Positions 56,132 to 64,000 of a stretch of 64,000 bases of DNA are shown in pieces. The number at the start of each line of letters is the position of its first letter. Position 1 is the first letter of the stretch. This DNA comes from Apiotrichum sp. Y4204 (lineage: Eukaryota > Basidiomycota > Tremellomycetes > Trichosporonales > Trichosporonaceae), in the NCBI GenBank assembly GCA_025531455.1, contig JAMYHL010000012.1:124001-188000 (forward strand). The letters are read 5' to 3'. The translations under genes were made by a program, and so were the position numbers. The notes below the pieces were generated by a model that was not told the DNA's origin, did not search any database, and was given only the letters and a program-made list of their open reading frames with translations.

Positions 56132-57499
56132 CTACTCGCTCTTCTTGGCGCGCTGCGCCGCCGCCTCGTCGGCCATGCGCTGTACGACTTGCGCCGAGAG
56201 GCCGGCAACGCTGAGATCGGGCTTCCATCCGCCGAGCTTGGGTCCTGGGGTAATACTGGGGCCAGCCGCCTGCGTAGGGATGGAAGCTGGCGAAGCCGGC
56301 CGGGGCCGCTTGCACCGCGGTGCGCGCGGCTGCTCGTCCTCGTCGTCCGCGTCCGCATCTTCGGGGGTGGGGTCGCGCGCGCGTTTCGTCGGAGCCGGTG
56401 CCGCCGTGGGCGCTGATACCGGTGCTGATGCCGGTGCCGGTGCTGGTGCTGGCCCTGCCGCCGTGGGGGGACGCGTGGCTGGCGAGCTCGCCGTCGACGC
56501 CGCGGGGCGCGGATCGCTCTCGTCGGTAGTAGGAACGAGCACCGTGCGGGGTGGAGCTGATGCCGGGGCCGAGGCCGACGACGTCGCCTGCTGCAGTGAG
56601 GACGCGAGCGGCGGCGCGGTGCTGTATCGCGCTAGGCCGTACCCGCCCGAGTCCTGGGAGCGGGGGAATGAGCTGTCCTGCGTGTTGTGCGTCGACGGGG
56701 CGGAAGGCTTTTCCTCTTCCGCTTCATTCTCCAGATGTGGATGTGTCTTCTCGCGATCCTCGCGGCGGGCTGGCGCGGGGCCACGCCGGCGCTCGCGCTC
56801 GTACTCGCTCAGCTCGTCTTCGTCCGTTAGCCCGCGTCCCTCGTCTTCGTCCTCGTCAAGCTCTTCTAGCTCTTGCTCATCACGCTCGATCACCGGTACG
56901 CGCTCATCGTGGCGCGGGGTTTCCCCGCGGAACACCGCAAGTTTGGGCCGCGGCGCGCGATCACGGATAATCAGCGGCGTGGGCGGGGACGACGTCGCCG
57001 ACACGCGCCGGTGCTGGTGGAGAGGCGTCGCGTGCGGGAGGACAGAGGGGAGGAGCTGGGCGGCCTGGGACGCGGGGGGGTCGGACGGTTGCGGAGGAGG
57101 ATCGAGAGAGGGATGGAGGGCGGAGAGCGAGTCGTGCCATTCTTCGGCTTCGGGGTCGTCGTGCGCGCCGGGCGCGCCGGGCTCTTGTTTCGCGTATTCC
57201 TTCTCGTTTCCGTCCTCGTTCTCGACCTCGACCTCGCGCTGGATTTCGATCTCGGGTTGGTGCCCATCATCCGGCACTCCCCGCGGTTCTGCTTCTTGCT
57301 CGACGTGGTTCTCGCGCTCCGCAGGCTCCGCGGGCTTTGCGATCAAGGCCCACGTGTTGATCCCAAACACGGTGATGGCATCCAGCGCGGCCTGCTGCTC
57401 GTCGGGCACGGCAAAGACCTCGACGGGGAGACGCCGCGCGCGGCCGCCCTTGCGCGGGGCGAGGCGCGCGACGAGGGCGGTGAGGTCGTGCAGCTGCAT
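56132..57499 (-). CDS. Disordered Pro/Ala/Glu-rich hypothetical protein
   Basis: An intronless 455-residue frame starting MQLHDLTALVARLAP. The first 55 residues look ordered: RRLPVEVFAVPDEQQAALDAITVFGINTW has alternating hydrophobic residues typical of an alpha/beta segment. The rest is acidic and proline-rich with poly-Ala-Pro stretches, a RDRAPRPKLAVFRG patch and a Lys/Arg cluster CKRPRP, a possible nuclear signal. The last 45 residues (GPKLGGWKPDLSVAGLSAQVVQRMADEAAAQR) may form a conserved helix. No family was recognised. The stop is 84 bases from the convergent ADE2 stop. Upstream in-frame codons exist, but the conserved-looking segment begins at 57499. Confidence 0.68.
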   Translation of the reverse strand: MQLHDLTALVARLAPRKGGRARRLPVEVFAVPDEQQAALDAITVFGINTWALIAKPAEPAERENHVEQEAEPRGVPDDGHQPEIEIQREVEVENEDGNEKEYAKQEPGAPGAHDDPEAEEWHDSLSALHPSLDPPPQPSDPPASQAAQLLPSVLPHATPLHQHRRVSATSSPPTPLIIRDRAPRPKLAVFRGETPRHDERVPVIERDEQELEELDEDEDEGRGLTDEDELSEYERERRRGPAPARREDREKTHPHLENEAEEEKPSAPSTHNTQDSSFPRSQDSGGYGLARYSTAPPLASSLQQATSSASAPASAPPRTVLVPTTDESDPRPAASTASSPATRPPTAAGPAPAPAPASAPVSAPTAAPAPTKRARDPTPEDADADDEDEQPRAPRCKRPRPASPASIPTQAAGPSITPGPKLGGWKPDLSVAGLSAQVVQRMADEAAAQRAKKSE

Positions 57500-58351
57500 C
57501 GCGAGTGGTGTTGTTGTTTGGCGTGAATGGTGGGAGAAAGGGAGAGAACAACAACACACAAGAGGGCCACAGGCTCACAGGATGGACAGACGAGCTCTAT
57601 GCCAGCTGTCGAGAAATGGATGATGAGGGCAGAACGACGATGCTTGAATGCATGCATGTATACCATCCACCTCTGGCATCGCTTACGGCTGCAATGCATA
57701 TGCGGTCGCTATCGCCGCATGCGTGCTCGCTATCAGCTGACCTTCTTGGCGTCATAAACGTGCTCCTCGCGTGCTCTCTGTATGGAGGTGTATATAGTGT
57801 ATAAGCTTTGGGGCATGCCTCCATGCTCCGCGATCTCGATCTCTCATCAAGCGCTCGATCTCGTGCTCCTCGCTTCACGACTGGCACTCTCTCCCTCCTC
57901 ACCATCATCCACTCTCTCGTCACCCCCCCCCCCTCCTCTCCCCCAACATAGCCGACAGCGAACCCCGCCTATCCCCGCCCCGCTGCGCCATCCCCTCTGA
58001 CACCACCCACGCCTTTGGACGCCGCAGCGCCGCCCCCACGCCACCGCAGCGCACGGCCGCTTACCCCCTAGCACCCGGTCGCGTGTTGTCCCCCCACTCT
58101 CGAACAGCGAGCGTGCATCTCTGGATCCACATTGTCGCTTCTCTCACCAACATTCTCGCTATTGTTGGCGTTTTCCTCGAGTGACGACGTGTTGTAATCG
58201 CGACTTCGGCTGTTGCCCACCTTTGAAGTCTTCTCCCGGCTCTCCCGGCTCTCCCGGCTCTCCATTCCACATCATCATCATCAATATCGCCATCTAGCAT
58301 CTCTCCATCTCACCCCATCTCCTCCCATCTCGCCCATCCCATCCCACACCC
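57500..58351. other. Divergent intergenic region upstream of USP gene
   Basis: 852 bases between opposite ATG codons. TATATAGTGTATAA near 57790 is TATA-like. CTCCCGGCT repeats three to four times in a row at about 58232-58262. The rest is CT-rich leader sequence. No ORF with coding character. Confidence 0.6.
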
Positions 58352-61031
58352 ATGGACAACTGGCGCCGCTTCCGCGCCACCGTCGGCGGGACGAACGGCG
58401 GCGGCGGCGCAAAAGACCCGGGCGCGGCGGCCACCGCCAACGGCCCCGAGTCCAAGGGCAAGGAACGCGCGCTCGGCGACGACCTCCTCTGGGGTCTTGA
58501 GAATGTGAGTCCGTCGGTCTTGTTTCTCCTGCTCACTCCAGTTTGGCAACACGTGCTACTGCAACTCGGTCCTGCAGGCGCTGTACGCCTCTCCGCCGTT
58601 CCGCTCGTTTGTCGAGGCGTATCCCGACGTGAATAAGCCGTACAATGCGCTCGGCGGCGCCGTCGCCACCGAGCCCATCCGCACCCCGAGCCCGGACGCC
58701 GCAGCGAACGGAACGAGCGGCGTGAAGAGCGGCTCCGCGACGCCCGACGCACAGTCGCCGAACACGAGCTCGTCGGCGGCCAAGAGCCGTCTCACGTTTG
58801 GCTTTGGTAAAAAGTCGCAGAATGAGCCCAACGCACCAAAGTCGACACCGCCGCCGGCCACAGCGACGACACAGCAGGCCCCTGCCCCGCCGCCTATCGT
58901 GCTCCCCCCAGACCCAAACTTTCCCGACATGACCCTCTTCTCCACCATCCAGACCCTGTTCCAGCACATGTCCACCTCTCTTCCCCACCACCCCGCGGCG
59001 CCCAAGACGCCGAGCGCGGGCCAGACGAATGCGACAGGAAACAATGCCGCGTCGCTGCCATCAGCCTCTCTCGTAGCGGGTGCCAACGGCGCGAACGCGA
59101 ACGGAACCGCGAATGGCCAGCCACAGGGCCCGTCGCTCCTCGCGTCGCTCCCGCCACCATCCACACCGCGCGGCGGCGGGCCGTACAGCGCCGGAACTCT
59201 CGGCCGCGGCGTCGTGCGTCCCGAGGACGTTCTCCGCACCGTGCGGCGGCACCACGCGCTCTTTGCAGGCCAGGGACAGCAGGACGCGCACGAGTTCCTT
59301 GGCTTCATCCTCAATCAGCTCGCGGAGGAGGTGGAACGCCTCGACGGCGAGCTCAAAACCCGCGGCGAGGAGGTGACTACCGGTAGCGTCGGCAAGACGT
59401 TCATTCACAACCTCTTCCAGGGCGTGCTCGTCAACGAGACGCGCTGCCTCAACTGCGAGACGACCTCGTCCCGCGAGGAGAGTTTCCTTGATCTGTCGAT
59501 CGATATCGAGCAGCACTCGTCCCTCACCGCGTGTCTCCGCCAGTTCTCCCACTCGGAGATGCTCTGCTCCACAAACAAGTTTTACTGCGAGACATGCTGC
59601 TCCCTCGTCGAGGCCGAGCGGAGGTGGGTTCCGAGTATTGTACTTTACTGACATCAGGATGCGCATCAAGTCGCTGCCCAACATCCTCGGCCTGCACCTC
59701 AAGCGCTTCCGCCAGGACGAGATGGGCCGCCTCCACAAGCTCTTCTACCGCGTCACCTTCCCGCTCCAGCTCCGCGTGCCGTGCACCACCGAGGACACGG
59801 ACGATGCCGAGCGCCTGTACGAGCTGTTTGCGGTGGTTGTGCATATTGGAAAGTGAGTCCTGGCCGACACAGTCTCGGACTATCGTCATCTCCAGTGATA
59901 CAGTGGCTGACATGCAGCGGCCCCACACACGGCCACTACGTCACGGTCGTGCGCGCCGGCGACCAGTGGGTGATGTGCGACGACGAGAACGTCGAGCCGA
60001 TCGCGGAGACGGACCTGGCCAACTACTTTGGCGACAACATCACGGGTGCAGGCTACGTGCTCTTCTACCAGGCGGCCAACCTGGACCTCATGAACCTGGG
60101 TCTCAAGAAGATGCCCGAGCCGCGCGTCGCGCCGTCATTCCCCGTGACATCGTCGCTGGTCGAGGTGCCGGAGGAGGAAGAGCAGATGGCGGATGCGGTC
60201 GATCTGGGTGGCGATGCGGCCTCTGCGCGGACATCGACGTCGGGCGTCTCCGCTCCGATGCTCTCCGCGGTGCACACGGGCGACACCCACCCTCAACCCC
60301 CTCCTCCTTCCACAGCGCCGGTCACGCCGATAAAGCAGCCGCTGTCCATCGCGACGCGCCCAGAGAATGCGTCGGCGCACAGCAGCCGCGTCGCCACGCC
60401 AGAGCCAGGCAGTGCGCTGAGCCCGAGCGGTGCCCCGAGGCGCGAGCCGAGCATTGGCGGATCCGGCTTACTACGCCGCGGCAAAGACGCCTCCACTACA
60501 AACTCGCCACAGGAAAAGTCCAAGTGGTATTCGCTCAAGAAGCGCGAGAGCATCAACATGGGATCCAGCCCGGATCCGTCAATCCGCGGTCCGCTGAAGC
60601 GCCAGTCGACAGCCAACACGCTCAACACAGTGTCGACGACGACGAGCGGCATGCCACCCGACGACACTCACCACCCGACTGGCCGGTCCACGCCTGGGAC
60701 GTCCTCACACTCGCCGGTGCGCGGTGCCAGCGACGCAGTGCACGACCTGTCGTCGTCGATGCTCAGCACATCGACCACATCCTCGAGCCCGTCGAATGCG
60801 TCCCCGTCGCGTTCCTCGTCGCTCGCGGTCCCGATTCCGGGTGGCGCACACTCTACGCGCTCGGCGTCCATGTCGCGCCCCGACCGCGCGCGTGGCGTGG
60901 ACCGCACCGCATCCGGCACGCACATGAACGGATACAGCTCGGGGACGTCACTCGGGCGGCGCATCTCGGGCGCGACGGGCTTTAGCAAGCTCAAGATGGG
61001 CTTTGGCAAGAAGGGCAAGACGGATGAGTGA
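58352..61031 (+). CDS. Ubiquitin carboxyl-terminal hydrolase (USP12/46, Ubp9/13-like)
   Basis: Exons 58352-58504, 58542-59623, 59658-59852 and 59918-61031 encode 847 residues. The Cys box [16 protein letters not shown] (catalytic Cys56) starts exactly at exon 2. [15 protein letters not shown] (about 298-312), [51 protein letters not shown] and the His box [11 protein letters not shown] (His483) with DDENVEPI complete the peptidase C19 core. The pairs of CxxC fit the zinc-binding fingers. The small-finger layout resembles USP12/USP46, which cleave ubiquitin from histones and membrane cargo. Between Cys box and QQDAHEF lies a low-complexity insert of about 180 residues. The last 300 residues are Ser/Thr-rich and disordered. 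The subfamily assignment is moderately secure. Confidence 0.92.
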
Positions 61032-61332
61032 GGGTCATGTAGACGGACGGACGGACGTGAGGAGTAATGATGTATCCGGCATACATAGCAGAGGGAGTGC
61101 ATGCATTGTGTCTGTCGTGAGGAGAGTGCTGTGTGCGGTGTGCAGTGTACAACGAGGTGCTCGCCATCGGATGTGGTCTGCTGCCCGTCGGCGAATACCG
61201 CCCCTGACCATGCCATTTCTGCCGCACCGTTTCCCGAGTCGAAGAGCCACCCGCCGCCGCCATTGCTTTTTTTCTCCAACCATCACCATCCATCCCTCTT
61301 TTCCATCCTCCCCATCACCCACTTCAATCAGC
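61032..61332. other. Intergenic spacer USP / COQ10
   Basis: 301 bases. The 5' part is presumably USP 3' UTR. The last 70 bases are pyrimidine-rich leader. No gene. Confidence 0.55.
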
Positions 61333-62290
61333 ATGCGTCCCCTCCTCGCCGGCCCCTCGCGCCTAGCATCGGCAGCAGCCCCGCGCGCAAACGCAAGAAG
61401 CATACACAGCATACGCAGCCTGGCAACACTCCCCTCTCGGGCCCTCGCCAACTCCCGCTTCTCCCGTACCCCGCCCCTCGCCGTCTCCGCTTCCCGCTCA
61501 TTCTTCTCCCTCCCCGACATCTCGAAACTCGCAAACCTCCCACAGGCGGACGGCGAGGCGCAGCGCTTCTCCGCGCGCAAGGTCATGCCGTGAGTAGAGC
61601 GGAGGGGCGGTAGGGGCGGAGCGGGCGGGACAACCCCAAGCGCCGACCGCCGAGTGCAGCTTGCCTAGCTTGCCTAGCTTGCCTAGCTTGGCGAGCCCGG
61701 CAGTAACCGCCGCCGCGGCGCGCGGCGACGCGAAACCCCCACTCAGGCTGACGGCAGATACACCCCGGCGCAGCTGTACGAGCTGGTATCCGACGTGCCG
61801 GCGTACTCGTACTTCCTGCCGTTCTGCACCGCGAGCACGGTCCTCGACGGGGATGGCCGCCCGGCACACGCGTGGCGGCCCGGCACGCAGCCGTTTACGG
61901 TACATGCCGAGCTTGCTGTTGGGTTTGGCGGGCTCGAGGAGCGGTATATCTCCAAAGTCGTGGGAGTGCCTTTTGAGAGTGTTTCGGTGAGTGCAGAGAG
62001 AAGGGGAGGGCGTGGCGTGACTTTCACTGGGGCCGGCTGACAATCAGGCAACAGCGGCAAAGTCGTCTCCACTCTTCAAGACGCTCAACACGACATGGTC
62101 GTTCAAGCCGACGACGCCGGCGCGTGCGGGCGAACCAGCGGCGGGGCCGACACTGCTGAGCATTGACCTCGTGTTCGCGTTCGCCAACCCCATGCACCGC
62201 ATTGCGTCGCAGGCTGTGTTCCCCAAGGTCGCGGATAAGATGGTTGAGGCGTTTGAGACGCGCGCGAGGGAGGTGTATGGCCGGCGATAG
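61333..62290 (+). CDS. COQ10: Coenzyme Q-binding protein Coq10 (START domain), mitochondrial
   Basis: Exons 61333-61589, 61758-61986 and 62048-62290 give 242 residues. Coq10 binds ubiquinone in the inner membrane and is needed for efficient respiration and Q synthesis. The Arg/Ser/Ala-rich N-terminus (MRPLLAGPSRLASAAAPR) is a typical presequence. The START-type fold shows RKVMPYTPAQLYELVSDVPAYSYFLPFC, then VHAELAVGFGGLEERYISKV, and the closing FANPMHRIASQAVFPKVADKMVEAFETRA, all family-typical. The first intron (168 nt) contains a short CTTGCCTAG repeat. The 3' end faces the transcription-factor gene. Confidence 0.94.
61658..61690 (+). repeat. CTTGCCTAG 9-nt repeat in COQ10 intron 1
   Basis: Three perfect 9-nt copies and a partial fourth (CTTGG) lie within the first intron. 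Confidence 0.8.
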
Positions 62291-62556
62291 ATGCAGCATG
62301 AGCATGTAGCATGCAGCATTGCTTTGTGCGCATGGGATATTGGCAGGCATTTTGCTACGGATTGCTGACTGATGCTGACATTGTCATCCGCGCCTCGCCA
62401 CTCACCCCGGCTCGCTCCGGCTTGCAATCAGTGCATTGGTGGTACAGACAGAATGGAATGATATGGATGTCAACAGGCTCACTGGCGGCGGCTAACTGCT
62501 ACTGTACACGACCAACTAAGATATCCCAACCTCCCTCCTCTTCATCTTCACTCGGC

Positions 62557-64000
62557 TCAAATCAACAAAACCTCGAGATCCATCTCGCGCATGAGCTGTG
62601 GCCACGGCGTGAACCCCGTGCCCGCGTCGATGCGCCGCCACTGCTCGGCAAGAAGCGTTTGCTGTCGTCAGTATCAGTATCCGTATCCGTGTATCTCTCT
62701 CGCTTTGCGCAACTCACAGCAGTCATCAGATCCATGCAGTGGTCCTTGCGGAAAATGTCGAACAGCGTGCTGACCCACGTCCTGTCCGGCCCGACTGCGC
62801 GCGCGCCGGCAATGAGCAGCGGCCAGACGAGCATGACAGGCTCCATAGAGATCTCCGCCACGAGCTCCAGCACGCAGCGCACGGCGGATTGCACGCGCTC
62901 GTCGCCCACGTCGACGCCGAGCACCTCGTGAAGCAACATGACCACCATCGCGTAGCGGTATGCCGAATCGCCGAGGAGCACGCGCGTGTGCCCCGGAACG
63001 CCCTGCTGTGCGAGTGACCACGCGCCAAGCGCGTCGAGCAGTGCCCAGGCTTCGTCGTCAATCGCAGCTGCTATGCCTGTGAGGTCGGGGTCGACGTCGA
63101 GGTCCATATCCAGATCAAACTGGAGGTCGCTTCCTGGCGAAGTACTGTTCCCGCGCGCTACGACGACACTCTCCAGCACCCGTGCCTTGCGGTATGCGAT
63201 TACTCGGCACTTTCCAATCAACTCTGCCATGCCACGCGAAATGCCAAACTGGTGCTCGTACGACTCCCACTGCCATTCGGACTGAGCGCTTCGGTCGTGC
63301 TGGAGCCACCAATCAGCGCCGTGCCCGAGGAGCATGGGCTCCGCGCCGGTCGTGAACGTCGAGAACACGTCCGTCGTCGCCACCTGCTCGATCACGAAGC
63401 GGCGCGCAAAGTTCTGCGGGTCGGCATTCAGCAGCGTGCCCGCGCCGCCGCGCTGGAGGATGAGTCGCAACGCAAACTCGAGGTTGCGCCGCCACCCCTT
63501 GTCTGAGAGGACGACGTCGCGCGTCTTCAACATCATGCAGGTGGCAAGCACGAGGTCGAGCTCGGCGTCCCCCTGGCGCGTGAGGGAGAGCATCATTTGC
63601 GCGTCGGCGTGCCTCCGCGCGCGCCGCGTCTCGGTCAACAGCTCGAGCGCATCGTCGCTCCCGCCCGCCCCGTTGTCGAGGTACTGGTGGTGTAAATGCC
63701 CGGATGCGAGGGAGAGGATTCCGAGACGGAACGCCGCGCGCGCAGGCGACTCGGTGTCGTGCACGATCAGCGGGAGCGCGACGTTCAGCACCGGGTTCTT
63801 GTTCTTGCGCGACCCGCCGGACGTGTGCGACATGGCGATGACGATTGAGGACGTGAGGCTGAAGAAGTGGTGGAAGAGGCGGCGGGACGCTGCGGACGGG
63901 AACGCGGCGGCGAGCGGGTCGAGTGTGACTGTCAGTGGGGAGGAGAGGGATAGTGCGCCGGCGTCGAACGTGGACGGGATAAAGTCGAGAGTGAAGGCCG
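62557..64000 (-). CDS. Fungal transcription-factor regulatory domain protein, N-terminus outside window
   Basis: Exons (minus) run from beyond 64000 to 62718 and from 62661 to 62557; the frame is open to the window edge, so the N-terminal part is missing. The visible part (about 460 residues) is helical. LTVTLDPLAAAFPSAASRRLFHHFF, NPVLNVALPLIVHDTES and ARAAFRLGILSLASGHL are followed by LLADALGAWSLA-type helices and AVRCVLELVAEISMEPVMLVWPLLIAGARA. This matches the C-terminal regulatory domain (Fungal_trans_2 type) of Zn2Cys6 transcription factors. The DNA-binding cysteines would lie outside the window and are not seen. Target genes are unknown. The final splice (57-nt intron, GTGAGT donor) yields the ending MREMDLEVLLI. 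Confidence 0.8.

Noticed and set aside
56076..57623. 515-codon + strand frame opposite the minus-strand hypothetical gene
   Set aside because: Ser/Gly/Ala-rich shadow. The minus-strand frame has an ordered N-terminus and acidic/Pro composition more like a real protein, though neither has a family match.
59531..60985. 484-codon + strand frame overlapping the USP gene
   Set aside because: It is out of frame with the clear USP His box and tail and has Arg/His-rich composition typical of a shadow frame.

Overview
This window looks like a chromosomal segment of a GC-rich basidiomycete yeast. The best match by style and content is Tremellomycetes, possibly Trichosporonales; that rank is inference. 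The support is strong G/C bias at third codon positions, many very short spliceosomal introns (mostly 30-60 nt, GTGAGT/GTGGGT donors, CTGAC or CTAAC branch sites just before the acceptor), and housekeeping genes of Cryptococcus-like sequence. Exon joins given below were worked out by hand from splice signals and reading-frame continuity. For every multi-exon gene the summed exon length is a multiple of three.

Layout: 1-17 kb holds the 3' part of a Ser-rich protein gene, mitochondrial Lon protease (PIM1), a GRIP/GRAB-type golgin on the minus strand head-to-head with the ESCRT-III gene VPS20, a small nuclear-type protein gene, the histone N-alpha-acetyltransferase NAA40 (minus) head-to-head with a large Ser-rich protein gene, and a Mid2-like cell-surface sensor (minus). 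A 2.7 kb gene-free divergent region follows. From 19.7 to 26.6 kb come a four-pass fungal membrane protein, the pre-rRNA processing factor LAS1 and a CAP10-type glycosyltransferase (GT90). Another 2.6 kb gene-poor region precedes the most unusual gene, at 29.2-36.6 kb. It encodes about 2,315 residues and fuses an Msb1/Mug8-like RhoGAP-fold region to a complete inositol-pentakisphosphate 2-kinase (IPK1) domain and a roughly 1,100-residue disordered tail.

From 37 to 48 kb lie a GNAT acetyltransferase (minus), Aurora kinase (minus) head-to-head with the 19-exon SMC6, and a flavin monooxygenase (minus). At 48.9 kb is an intron-containing tRNA-Glu(CTC). From 49.7 to 64 kb lie a small secreted Pro-rich protein, a ferric reductase, the complex I assembly factor NDUFAF3 (minus) head-to-head with ADE2, a disordered unknown protein (minus), a USP deubiquitinase, COQ10 and a fungal transcription-factor regulatory domain cut by the right edge.

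The genes do not form a single pathway cluster. Mitochondrial functions recur (Lon, NDUFAF3, COQ10). Two chromosome-segregation genes (Aurora kinase and SMC6) share one divergent promoter. No transposon, CRISPR array or viral gene was recognised.
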